Below the pieces are notes generated by a model. It did no database searches. It saw only the letters and a program-made list of their open reading frames with translations, and was not told the origin of the DNA. A program made the translations under genes and the position numbers. This document shows positions 42,059-50,389 of a DNA stretch of 64,000 bases, piece by piece (within the stretch, counting starts at the first letter, position 1; every line of letters begins with the position of its first letter). Location: NCBI RefSeq assembly GCF_000253255.1, contig NC_015580.1, positions 3,175,001-3,239,000 of the forward strand, read 5' to 3'. This stretch comes from Novosphingobium sp. PP1Y (GTDB lineage: Bacteria > Pseudomonadota > Alphaproteobacteria > Sphingomonadales > Sphingomonadaceae).

Positions 42059-43231
42059 TCATACGCAAGTCATACGTGCGACGAAAAAGCCGTCGGTCCC
42101 GTCATGATACGGTGACAGGCGCAGCCCGGAGCCGCGCTCGGATCCGGCGGGAAGCACCGGAATATCGGCCCGCCAGCCGGGATGGCGCGCAAGGAAGCCG
42201 CTCGCCTGATCGGCGCCCTCCTCGTCCAGCAGCGAACACGTCACGAAGACGAGGCGCCCGCCGGGGCGCACCAGCCCCGCCGCGACATCGAGCAGGCGCG
42301 ACTGGATCGCGACATAGCGATCGAGCTGCCCGGGCGTGAGACGCCAGCGCGCCTCGGGATTGCGTCGCCAGGTGCCGGTTCCCGAACAGGGCGCATCGAC
42401 AAGCACCGCATCGGCCTTGCCTCGCCACGGCTCCAGCGCCTCGACCTCGCGGCCGGGATCGAGCAGCACGGTCTCGACCATCGTCACCCCCGCACGCTCT
42501 GCGCGCGGAGCCAGTCGCGAAAGACGTGCACGGTCGGCGTCGCAGGCAATCAGGTTGCCCCGGTTTTCCATCGTTGCGGCCAGCGCAAGGGTCTTGCCGC
42601 CCGCCCCGGCGCACAAGTCGATTACCGTTTCGCCCGGCTTGGCCGCCACGGCCTCGCAGGTAAGCTGCGAGCCGGTATCCTGCACTTCGATGGCGCCCAT
42701 CGCATAGGCATCGGACTGCTCGATGCGGGTCTCGGGCGGATAGCGCCAGCCGTTTGCCGCGACCGTCCGCTCGGCACCTTCCGGCAGGGTTACGCGCCCT
42801 GCCCGCAGCGTATTGACCCGAATGTCGAGCGGTGCGCGGTCAAGCAGCGATGCCGCGTCGGCTTGCGACACGCCGCTGGCAGCCAGACGATCCGCCAGCC
42901 AGACGGGCGCAACGCCGCCTTCGGCCCTTGGCTCATCCGCTTCGACAGGCGCGGGGGCATGGCGCGATCCGTCGAACAGGGATGCCAGAGCCGGATCCTC
43001 GGCAGCGACACGCAACATCGCCGTGCGGCCGGTCTCGGGCACTTCGCCGCAGGCCCGGATTGCCCGGTAGGCCAGCTCGCGCACCGCCCGTCGGTCCTTG
43101 CTGCCGGCAAATCGGCGCGCACGGAACCAGTCGACGATCAGCCGGTCGGCAGGCGCGCCATTTGCGCGCGCGGCCGCGATCACGAGATCGAGGATCTCGA
43201 TCGCGGCCTGAACGCGGGCGGCGGGCGTCAT
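42059..43231 (-). CDS. rsmB: RsmB/NOP-family rRNA cytosine-5 methyltransferase
   Basis: SAM-dependent m5C methylation of rRNA, 390 residues. The NusB-like N-terminal part ('AAARANGAPADRLIVDWFRARRFAGSKDRRAV') precedes the catalytic domain. That domain has 'VIDLCAGAGGKTLALAA', 'LVDAPCSGTGTWRRNPEARW' (catalytic PC Cys) and 'VFVTCSLLDEEG' (second Cys). RsmB (16S C967) is the closest named member; other NOP/Sun enzymes are possible. The start at 43231 is 10 bases after the guaB stop, so the genes are likely cotranscribed; a longer frame starting inside guaB is rejected. Confidence 0.88.
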   Translation of the reverse strand: MTPAARVQAAIEILDLVIAAARANGAPADRLIVDWFRARRFAGSKDRRAVRELAYRAIRACGEVPETGRTAMLRVAAEDPALASLFDGSRHAPAPVEADEPRAEGGVAPVWLADRLAASGVSQADAASLLDRAPLDIRVNTLRAGRVTLPEGAERTVAANGWRYPPETRIEQSDAYAMGAIEVQDTGSQLTCEAVAAKPGETVIDLCAGAGGKTLALAATMENRGNLIACDADRARLSRLAPRAERAGVTMVETVLLDPGREVEALEPWRGKADAVLVDAPCSGTGTWRRNPEARWRLTPGQLDRYVAIQSRLLDVAAGLVRPGGRLVFVTCSLLDEEGADQASGFLARHPGWRADIPVLPAGSERGSGLRLSPYHDGTDGFFVARMTCV

Positions 43232-43241
43232 CGCCCGCCCC

Positions 43242-44699
43242 TCAACGCGACGGGTAGTTCGGCGCCTCGCGGGTAATCGTGACGTCGTGGACGTGGCTCT
43301 CGCGCAGCCCCGCATTGGTGATGCGCACGAACTGCGCGTTCTTGCGCATGTCCTCGATGGTCGCCGACCCGGTGTAGCCCATGGCCGCCTTCACGCCGCC
43401 CACGAGCTGGTGGATGACATCCTTGGCCGGGCCCTTGAAGGCCACCTGGCCTTCAATACCTTCGGGCACGAGCTTCATCTGGTCCTTGATGTCGCCCTGG
43501 AAATAACGGTCCGCCGAGCCACGGCCCATGGCGCCGACCGAGCCCATGCCGCGGTAGGACTTGTAGGCGCGTCCCTGATACAGGAACGTCTCGCCCGGGG
43601 CTTCCTCGGTACCGGCCAGCATCGAGCCGACCATGATGGTCGAGGCACCGGCAGCCAGCGCCTTGGCGGCATCGCCCGAAGTGCGCAGACCGCCATCGGC
43701 GATGACCGGCACGCCCGACTTGTCGGCTTCCTCGGCGGCATCCATGATCGCGGTCAGCTGCGGCACGCCGACGCCGGCAACGACGCGGGTGGTGCAGATC
43801 GAGCCGGGGCCGATACCGACCTTAACGCAGTCCGCACCGGCATCGATCAGCGCACGGGCCGCTTCGGCCGTGGCGATGTTGCCGGCAATGACCTGCGCCG
43901 AGTTCGACAGCTTCTTCACGCGCTCCACGGCAAGCGCGACGTCCCTGTTATGGCCGTGCGCAGTGTCGATCACGACGACGTCGCATTCGGCGGCGAGCAG
44001 CGCCTCGGTGCGCTCGAAGCCCTTGTCGCCCACGGTCGTCGCCGCAGCGACGCGCAGGCGGCCCGCTGCGTCCTTGGTGGCGTCGGGATAAGTGACGGCC
44101 TTCTCGATGTCCTTGACCGTGATCAGGCCGACGCAGTGGAACGAATCGTCGACGACCAGCAGCTTTTCAATGCGGCGGTGGTGCAGCAGGCGGCGCGCCT
44201 CTTCCTGCGATACGCCGACCTGGACCGTCGCGAGGTTCTCATGCGTCATGAGTTCGCGGACCGGCTGGCTTGGGTTGTCGGCAAAGCGCACGTCACGGTT
44301 GGTCAGGATGCCGACCAGCTTGCCCGGACCTTCCACGACCGGAATGCCGCTGATGCGGTTGGCGAGCATGATCGCCTGCGCCTCGCCAAGGGTCGCATCG
44401 GGCGAAATCGTGATCGGGTTGACCACCATGCCGCTTTCGAAGCGCTTGACCGCGCGGACCGCGGCGCACTGCTCTTCGATCGTCAGGTTGCGGTGGAGAA
44501 CGCCGATGCCGCCCATCTGCGCCATGACGATCGCCATGTCGGCTTCGGTAACGGTATCCATCGCCGAGGAAATGACCGGGATGTTGAGACCGATTTCGCG
44601 GGTGAGACGCGTGCGGGTATCGGCTTGGGTCGGGACGATGTCGGACTTAGCCGGACGCAGCAGGACGTCGTCGAAAGTAAGTCCGAGCTGGATTTCCAT
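43242..44699 (-). CDS. guaB: IMP dehydrogenase
   Basis: NAD-dependent oxidation of IMP to XMP, the rate-limiting step to GMP. It is 485 residues. The N-terminal 'LTFDDVLLRPA' is the family start; tandem CBS domains span roughly 95-205 ('ANRISGIPVVE', 'HRRIEKLLVVDD'). The catalytic Cys is in 'VGIGPGSICTTRVVAG', the flap in 'YRGMGSVGAMGRGSADRY'. The ATG at 44699 is preferred; an in-frame ATG four codons earlier has no usable ribosome site. A 12-bp palindrome (GCCCAATTGGGC, 44756-44767) lies about 57 bases upstream. rsmB follows. Confidence 0.97.
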   Translation of the reverse strand: MEIQLGLTFDDVLLRPAKSDIVPTQADTRTRLTREIGLNIPVISSAMDTVTEADMAIVMAQMGGIGVLHRNLTIEEQCAAVRAVKRFESGMVVNPITISPDATLGEAQAIMLANRISGIPVVEGPGKLVGILTNRDVRFADNPSQPVRELMTHENLATVQVGVSQEEARRLLHHRRIEKLLVVDDSFHCVGLITVKDIEKAVTYPDATKDAAGRLRVAAATTVGDKGFERTEALLAAECDVVVIDTAHGHNRDVALAVERVKKLSNSAQVIAGNIATAEAARALIDAGADCVKVGIGPGSICTTRVVAGVGVPQLTAIMDAAEEADKSGVPVIADGGLRTSGDAAKALAAGASTIMVGSMLAGTEEAPGETFLYQGRAYKSYRGMGSVGAMGRGSADRYFQGDIKDQMKLVPEGIEGQVAFKGPAKDVIHQLVGGVKAAMGYTGSATIEDMRKNAQFVRITNAGLRESHVHDVTITREAPNYPSR

Positions 44700-44755
44700 G
44701 TGTGCCACCATGCCTTGTGCGGGGGAGAATCGTGGCGGCCCATGTAATCAAAGGT

Positions 44756-44767
44756 GCCCAATTGGGC
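44756..44767. repeat. 12-bp palindrome upstream of guaB
   Basis: GCCCAATTGGGC is a perfect palindrome in the 105-base gap between the peptidase stop and guaB. It may be an operator or part of a terminator; no matching regulator is known to me. Confidence 0.4.
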
Positions 44768-44804
44768 TAGTGCCTGATTTCGCCAATGCGGCACAGATTG
44801 CCGG

Positions 44805-46319
44805 TCAACCGGCGCCGGGCTCCGTCGGCACCTTGCGCAGATCCCCGAACCAGCGGCCCAGTGCGGTCAGCATCTTCACGTCCTGAACCGCCCCGCCCAG
44901 TTCGATCGGATGCGAAAGATCGTCGCTAGGTCTATGATAATCCCCGTCGAAAAAGGCGCGCATGCGCTCGATGTCGCCATAGGCTGTGGTCACCATGACG
45001 GTAGGAATGTCGTGCTGCAACAAGGCCCAGCCGTCCTGCCGCTTGACGAATTCGTTGGCATCGTCGTTGTCGCGCAGGCGGAATTTCTCTGCCTTGGCGA
45101 CCTTGGCGATGTCCGCATCGAGCGAGGTCATGCCGCGTCCGACAATGGCGAAAGGCGTGCCCTTGGGCGCAATCGCGACCGAATCGATATTGAAGGCCGC
45201 GACGATCCGGGTGAGTGGCAGCGGCGGATTCTCGGCAAAGGCATGGGCGCCGAGAAGGCCCAGTTCCTCCGCCGTCGTTGCGAGGAAATAGACGTCGCGG
45301 TCGAGCGGCTGGCCACGGGCAAGTCGGCGCGCCACCTCGGTCATCGCCGCGACCCCGCTGGCATTGTCGACCGCACCGTTGCAGATCCGGTCCTCCGCGG
45401 TCGGCTCGCCGCACTCGCCGAAATGGTCCCAGTGCGCCACGTAGAGCACGGCGCCCGCCTCGGGATGGCGGCCGGGCAGCTTGCCGATCAGGTTGTGCGT
45501 ATGGATCGTCGTTTCGCGCGTCGTCGCCTCCAGCGACGCGGTCAGGTCGAGGGTGACCGGCGCGAAGTCTGCCGCATCGGCCAGTTTCTCCAGCTCTTCG
45601 AGACTTTGCGAAGTGCCCTTGAGCAGGCTCACCATGTCCTCGCGGGTGATGAAGGCCTCAAGGTCGCCGCCAATCGCGTCATCGGAAAGCGCATAGCCCG
45701 ATCGCTTGCGGCGCGCGGCAACCTGCTCGAGGCTGCGCTCGCCGTCGAGAACGGTAAGCACGGCCGAAGCGCCAAGGGAAAGCAACTCGTTCTGCCGCTC
45801 GCTGTCGGGGCGGCTGCCATCGAGGATGACTGCGATCCGGCCCGCCAGTTCGTTGCGGGTGAAGTCATTGCCGCGCGCCTTGCCGACGAAAAGCAGCGGA
45901 GCATTGCGCACCAGACTGCGGTGGCCGGAAGTCAGGACGAGGATATTGGCGGGCGTCAATGCGGTACGATAGCCCTTGCGCTGGAACGTCGCCTTGGAGG
46001 CGGCAGGCTCGCGCGCGACGAGCGTGACGGGCATGAACCACTCATTGCCCGGATCGTTGGTGCCTGAGACAAGGCCGATGTCGAACCATTGCCGGGCGAT
46101 GTAGCGCAAGGTCTTCGCCTCGCCCTCGGTGCCCGGCTCGCGCCCGTCGAAATTGTCGCTGGCGAGGACCTTGATCTGCGCGAGCAGTTGGGCCTGAATC
46201 TCGCGGTCGGTTCGCGAACTGGCGGCAAAGGCGTGGACAGGCGTGCAAACAACGAGAATGAGGCCAAGAGCGATAGCCCTGACCGTTCGCGTCGAACCTG
46301 CCACTGCACCCCAATTCAT
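44805..46319 (-). CDS. M28-family zinc aminopeptidase with PA domain
   Basis: A 504-residue exported metallopeptidase. A signal peptide (about 1-32, 'VHAFAASS') is followed by a domain with a PA-type insert (about 100-190) and the M28 core. Zinc ligands appear as 'VAHWDHFGEC' (His/Asp), 'NGAVDNASGVAAM' (bridging Asp), 'TTAEELGLLGA' (catalytic and ligand Glu) and a C-terminal 'DGDYHRPSDDL' (last His). It likely releases N-terminal residues from peptides in the periplasm. The ATG at 46319 is chosen because it opens the signal peptide. It is divergent from a second metallopeptidase gene. Confidence 0.87.
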   Translation of the reverse strand: MNWGAVAGSTRTVRAIALGLILVVCTPVHAFAASSRTDREIQAQLLAQIKVLASDNFDGREPGTEGEAKTLRYIARQWFDIGLVSGTNDPGNEWFMPVTLVAREPAASKATFQRKGYRTALTPANILVLTSGHRSLVRNAPLLFVGKARGNDFTRNELAGRIAVILDGSRPDSERQNELLSLGASAVLTVLDGERSLEQVAARRKRSGYALSDDAIGGDLEAFITREDMVSLLKGTSQSLEELEKLADAADFAPVTLDLTASLEATTRETTIHTHNLIGKLPGRHPEAGAVLYVAHWDHFGECGEPTAEDRICNGAVDNASGVAAMTEVARRLARGQPLDRDVYFLATTAEELGLLGAHAFAENPPLPLTRIVAAFNIDSVAIAPKGTPFAIVGRGMTSLDADIAKVAKAEKFRLRDNDDANEFVKRQDGWALLQHDIPTVMVTTAYGDIERMRAFFDGDYHRPSDDLSHPIELGGAVQDVKMLTALGRWFGDLRKVPTEPGAG

Positions 46320-46549
46320 TGCCGCTCTTCTATACGATGGAAATTCGGCAGGTGTCAGAAAACTTCGCGATTGCAGTCGTTTTTTGCGCGTCGATGAGCA
46401 ACAGCGTTGCATGAGTGCCTCACGAAGATGCGGGAACCGATGCAAGCCAATTCAATTTCACTTTCGTTAGCAGTCCGGATAGGCAGATTTGGTCTTGTTC
46501 TCCCAGCGCTTGGGCGGACGGCGAAACGGACGGGAAAGGATACCCCATC

Positions 46550-47419
46550 ATGCGGCTCAACCGGTTCGATCCTGCGAACATCAAGGTACGCCGGGGTGGT
46601 GGCGGCGGCGGTTTTCCGGGTGGAGGCGGAGCGAAGCTGGGGTGCGGCTCGATCGTCCTCGTCCTGATCGGCGCGCTCGTTTTCGGGCTCGATCCGGCGC
46701 AGATGCTCGGCACCATCAGCGAAGTGCAGCAACAGCAGCAGCCCTCGCCCGATAGCCGTGCAGCCCCGACCGATGCCACCGCGATCTGCGAAGCCAATGC
46801 CTATTCGCTGGAGGCCTGCAACGCGCTCGATTCGCTGAACCGGACATGGCAACCGCTGTTCGAACGGGCCGACATCGCCTTCGATCAGCCCACGCTCAAC
46901 TTCTTTACCGGCGGCACCCGCACCGGTTGCGGCGCTGCGCAAAGCGCAATGGGACCGTTCTACTGCCCCGCCGACCGGGGCATCTACATCGACACGTCCT
47001 TCTACGACCAGCTCGACCGCCAGCTCGGCGCGCGCGGAGACTTCGCCCGCTACTACGTGATTGCCCATGAGTACGGCCACCACGTGCAAAGCCTTCTCGG
47101 GCTCGACCGGAAGGTCCGCAATGCGCAGCAGCAGAACCCCTCGCAGGCCAATGCCCTGTCGGTGCGCATGGAACTCCAGGCGGATTGCTATGCCGGTGTC
47201 TGGGCCGGCAAACATGCCGACCTGATCGAACCGGGCGACATGGAAGAAGGCATGACCGCTGCCAGTGCCATCGGCGACGATGCCCTGATGCGCGGGGCCG
47301 GTCGCTCGGTGAGCCCGGAGCGCTTCACCCACGGCAGCAGCGCCCAGCGCATGAAGTGGCTGCGGCGCGGCATCGAGACCGGGAACGAGGACGCCTGCGA
47401 TACGTTCAATCAACAGTAG
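46550..47419 (+). CDS. YpfJ/KPN_02809-type neutral zinc metallopeptidase
   Basis: A 289-residue membrane-anchored metallopeptidase. A short N-terminus with a Gly-rich linker precedes one helix ('LGCGSIVLVLIGALVFGL', about 27-44), then a periplasmic catalytic domain. The zinc motif HExxH is 'VIAHEYGHHVQ', with 'ELQADCYAGVWA' supplying the third ligand. 'FYCPADRGIYIDTSFYDQL' is characteristic of the family. AAAGGA sits 8-13 bases before the ATG at 46550. Substrate is unknown. It is divergent from the M28 peptidase, with 230 bases between them. Confidence 0.87.
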   Translation: MRLNRFDPANIKVRRGGGGGGFPGGGGAKLGCGSIVLVLIGALVFGLDPAQMLGTISEVQQQQQPSPDSRAAPTDATAICEANAYSLEACNALDSLNRTWQPLFERADIAFDQPTLNFFTGGTRTGCGAAQSAMGPFYCPADRGIYIDTSFYDQLDRQLGARGDFARYYVIAHEYGHHVQSLLGLDRKVRNAQQQNPSQANALSVRMELQADCYAGVWAGKHADLIEPGDMEEGMTAASAIGDDALMRGAGRSVSPERFTHGSSAQRMKWLRRGIETGNEDACDTFNQQ

Positions 47420-47463
47420 GGGAGATGGCCGCTCCCGGTTTCCCGAGTGAAAGGACCTGAAGG

Positions 47464-48156
47464 GTGCGAGTGCTGAGATCGTTTTTCCTGGTTACCGTGG
47501 CTGCAGCGCTATCGCTGGGCCAGGCCGAAGCGCGCAGCCAGGATAAGCCGATCACCGACAGCGACCCCGATGTGATGGACGTCGCCAAGACTCCCACGAC
47601 CGATCTCAACATCACAAAGGAAGAAATTCCGCCGATCCTGATCGAGGCAATCGACAAGCCCTACGACCTTACCGACCTTGGCAGGTGCAAGCAGCTCGTT
47701 GCCGCGGTCGAGCGGCTCGATACGATCCTCGGCCCGGACATGGACCTGCCGCAGGAGGCACGCGACCGGGTCAGTGCCGGGCGCGTCGCCAAGTGGGTGG
47801 TCAGTTCCTTCATTCCCTTCCGCGGGCTGATCCGCGAACTTTCCGGTGCCAATGCGCAGGAGCGCGCCGTGCGTGCCGCCATTCAGGCGGGACTGGCCCG
47901 CCGCGGTTTTCTCAAGGGCGTGGGCGCCCAGCGCGGCTGCGCCTACCCCGCCTCACCCGCTACGCAAAAAGTCATCAACGCCTACCTCGCCCAGAACGAG
48001 AAGGATGATGACAAGAAGGACGACGATAAGAAGGACGATGACAAGAAGGCGCAGGAAGACCGCAAGGACGACAGGCAGCAGGACGGCAAGGCGCAGGAGA
48101 CGACAAGCGCCGGCGTTCCCATCGTTTCCGAGCCGGTCGTCCAGAGGATTCCCTGA
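47464..48156 (+). CDS. Secreted protein with Lys/Asp repeat tail, function unknown
   Basis: A 230-residue exported protein starting at GTG (an AAAGGA lies upstream; a second GTG two codons on is possible). Signal peptide 1-23. The middle has a helical conserved-looking region: 'DLTDLGRCKQLVAAVERLDTILG', 'KWVVSSFIPFRGLIRELSGA', and 'GQRGC'-type cysteine pair partners. The tail (about 180-205) contains three perfect KDDDK units encoded by 15-bp tandem repeats and then a Lys/Asp/Gln-rich disordered end. The acidic-basic tail could bind cations or cell wall. No family recognised; 44 bases downstream of the metallopeptidase gene. Confidence 0.68.
   Translation: MRVLRSFFLVTVAAALSLGQAEARSQDKPITDSDPDVMDVAKTPTTDLNITKEEIPPILIEAIDKPYDLTDLGRCKQLVAAVERLDTILGPDMDLPQEARDRVSAGRVAKWVVSSFIPFRGLIRELSGANAQERAVRAAIQAGLARRGFLKGVGAQRGCAYPASPATQKVINAYLAQNEKDDDKKDDDKKDDDKKAQEDRKDDRQQDGKAQETTSAGVPIVSEPVVQRIP
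48001..48045. repeat. Three 15-bp tandem repeats encoding KDDDK
   Basis: Units at 48001-48015, 48016-48030 and 48031-48045 differ only at third codon positions, so the peptide is kept while the DNA has drifted. Confidence 0.92.
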
Positions 48157-48295
48157 TCGATACGCACGCACCACCGCGGACCCGGTCCGTAGTGACGTGC
48201 GTTCGTTAGGCTTTACGGGAAGATCAGCGTCATGCTTGCCCTCGCCGGGGTGACGAGATCGGCCTGACGCCGGTACCTCTCAGACCCGGCCCGGA

Positions 48296-49933
48296 TCAGC
48301 CCCTGCTCGCACCCATTTCCTTGCGCGCCCGCTCGATTTCCCGGTCGAGGTCGAGCAGGATTTCGGTGCGCACATCTTCCTTGATACTGCGGTCGGTGGC
48401 GACTGCCGCGCGGGCCGACTGGAGCGACGTTATGACGACCTTGTGGATCCCCTTGGGTTCACCCGCGCAGATCCGAACGGACCTGCTGCGGTCACTCACT
48501 TCGTCATGTCCGGAACTGTCGGCCGGACAGGTTTCATCGATGACCATTTCCCTGGTCACGACGTTCCGCCCATTCTCGTCCTTGGTAACGATGTGGATAT
48601 GGCGGACCTTGCCATCGGTGGAGACGCTTTCACTCACTTGCGGCGCACGGGCTGCCGCCCGGGCTGCACTGCGCTCAACTTCGGCTGCGCGACGTTCCGC
48701 CTGCGCGGCCCGACGTTCGGCATCGGCGGCTTGGCGTTCCACTTCGGCTTCAGCGCGTTGCAGTTCCGCTTCCTGCCGAGCCTCGACGACGGCTGACGGC
48801 GGGGCCGGAGGAGCCGGGGGTGCAGGCAGCGCCAGGTCCCTGCCCGGCATTTCTGCATCGGGAACCGAAGGCGGTTCGGGCGCCTGAGGCGGTTCAGGCG
48901 GAGTGCGGGGCGACGGCGGTTCCGGTGCTTCGGGAATTTCCGGCACTTCCATCGCCGCGTAGCTGACCGTGGCCGTCATCGGGACTGCCACGAGCGATGC
49001 CGCGAAGAGACTGCGGGCAAGCACGCGGCGAGCCGGCGAAACGTCGGTGCAGGCCAATGCCTTGAGACGATGAATGATCGGTTTTTCACCGCCCAGCGGT
49101 CCGGCAATCGGAGCCGCAAGCGCGAGCCGCGAGCCGGCCGCATACGAGGCGATGAGCCGGCCGTAGCGCGCCCGCGTCTTGCGATCACAACCCGCCATGA
49201 CCCGGGCATCGCACGCAGCCTCCTGGTCCCCGCGAAGCGCGCGCCAGGCCGCCCACGCCAGCGGATTGAACCAATGAAGCGCGAAGAGCGGCTGAACTGC
49301 GATAATCGCGATCAGGTCATTGCCCGCGTGGTGCTCCAGCTCATGGGCAATCGCGAAGTCGGAACTTTCGCTATCCGTCTCAGCCAGAAACCCGGACGGC
49401 AAAGCCACAACCTTGTCGAAGATACCGAAGGCAAGCGGCGCGGCAGCGGCCGGAGTCTCGACGATGCGCACGCCCTCGGCTTGCGCAACCTGCCGCGCTC
49501 CCGCCAGCAGTTCGCGCCGCATGGAGGCGTAATTCCAGACACGCCAGCCCAGGAACACGGCGGCGCCGCCAAGCCAGAGAGCGATCAGCAGGCCGGTCCA
49601 GGGCACTTGCGCCAAGAACCCCGGATCGGTCGCAGCAGCGATGGGTACGGCCGTGACGGCCCCCCCCTGCCCCAACGAATGCGCCGCAAGCTCTGCCGAG
49701 CCAGGAGCCATGGTCCTCGCGCTCGCCACGATCGGCTCGATCGCCACTTCTGGCCGCGGCAGGAGGCCCTGCGGCAACGCAAGCGGTGGCAAAATAAGGC
49801 GCACCATCGGCAGCGCCCAAAGCGCGTAGGCAGCAGCCGGGCCGAACCAGCGCCCGACCGGGCGGCGGACCACGAGTACCAGCGCCATCAGCACGCCGGT
49901 CATCACAAGCGTATCGGTAAGCCACGCGATCAT
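48296..49933 (-). CDS. BlaR1/MecR1-like M56 membrane metalloprotease
   Basis: A 545-residue membrane sensor-protease. Four N-terminal helices enclose the zinc motif 'FAIAHELEHHAGND' of family M56, with 'WRALRGDQEAACDARVM' as the third ligand region. In BlaR1 this domain, on signal, leads to cleavage of the BlaI repressor. Beyond residue ~310 there is no penicillin-binding sensor domain. Instead there is a Pro/Glu-rich stretch, a long Ala/Glu/Arg heptad coiled coil (about 385-430) and a small C-terminal domain with two Cys. So the signal is unknown and need not be a beta-lactam. It overlaps the regulator gene by 4 bases. Confidence 0.85.
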   Translation of the reverse strand: MIAWLTDTLVMTGVLMALVLVVRRPVGRWFGPAAAYALWALPMVRLILPPLALPQGLLPRPEVAIEPIVASARTMAPGSAELAAHSLGQGGAVTAVPIAAATDPGFLAQVPWTGLLIALWLGGAAVFLGWRVWNYASMRRELLAGARQVAQAEGVRIVETPAAAAPLAFGIFDKVVALPSGFLAETDSESSDFAIAHELEHHAGNDLIAIIAVQPLFALHWFNPLAWAAWRALRGDQEAACDARVMAGCDRKTRARYGRLIASYAAGSRLALAAPIAGPLGGEKPIIHRLKALACTDVSPARRVLARSLFAASLVAVPMTATVSYAAMEVPEIPEAPEPPSPRTPPEPPQAPEPPSVPDAEMPGRDLALPAPPAPPAPPSAVVEARQEAELQRAEAEVERQAADAERRAAQAERRAAEVERSAARAAARAPQVSESVSTDGKVRHIHIVTKDENGRNVVTREMVIDETCPADSSGHDEVSDRSRSVRICAGEPKGIHKVVITSLQSARAAVATDRSIKEDVRTEILLDLDREIERARKEMGASRG

Positions 49934-50328
49934 GACTTGAGCTCCTTCAGCAGGGCCTCGATCTCGGCGATGTCATTTTCCGTCAACGCCTCGTTCTGCG
50001 CGAGGTGAGCGAAGAGCGGGGCCGCGCGCCCGCCGAAGAGGCGGTCGACAAGGCGGCGGCTTTCCGTTCCGACATAGGCGTCGCGTGCCATTTTCGGTGA
50101 GTAGAGGAAGCGCTTGCCGTCTGGCTCGGTGGTCACAGCCTGCTTGGCGACAAGACGCGAGAGAAGCGTCTTCACCGTCGCAAGGCTCCAGCCGCGCGGA
50201 CCGCAGACTTCCTCGCAGACTTCCTGGGCGGTAAGCGGGCTGCGTTCCCACAGCGCCTCCATCACCGCATGCTCGGCTTCCGAGATGCGCTCAGGCTGCA
50301 CGGCTTCGTCGGACACCTTCGCCTCCAT
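49930..50328 (-). CDS. BlaI/MecI/CopY-family transcriptional repressor
   Basis: A 132-residue repressor with an N-terminal winged helix ('ISEAEHAVMEALWERSPLTAQEV', 'GWSLATVKTLLSRLVAKQAV') and a C-terminal dimerisation helix pair containing the stretch where BlaI is cleaved. It is partnered with the overlapping BlaR1-like gene. A 32-bp near-perfect palindrome covers the bases just before its start codon, so it almost certainly represses its own operon. Targets beyond the operon are unknown; a B3 metallo-beta-lactamase gene lies 3.5 kb away across the sdh operon. Confidence 0.9.
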   Translation of the reverse strand: MEAKVSDEAVQPERISEAEHAVMEALWERSPLTAQEVCEEVCGPRGWSLATVKTLLSRLVAKQAVTTEPDGKRFLYSPKMARDAYVGTESRRLVDRLFGGRAAPLFAHLAQNEALTENDIAEIEALLKELKS

Positions 50329-50329
50329 C

Positions 50330-50361
50330 GTTTACAGGCGTAATCGATTACGTTTGTAAAC
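50330..50361. promoter_or_regulatory. 32-bp palindromic operator at the BlaI-like gene
   Basis: GTTTACA (50330-50336) and TGTAAAC (50355-50361) flank the perfect core CGTAATCGATTACG (50339-50352); only the two 2-base joints (GG and TT) break the symmetry. It begins 2 bases upstream of the regulator start, contains TACA/TGTA half-sites as BlaI-family operators do, and is strikingly AT-rich against its surroundings. Confidence 0.75.
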
Positions 50362-50389
50362 ATGAACGCGGGATGAATGAAGAGAACGC

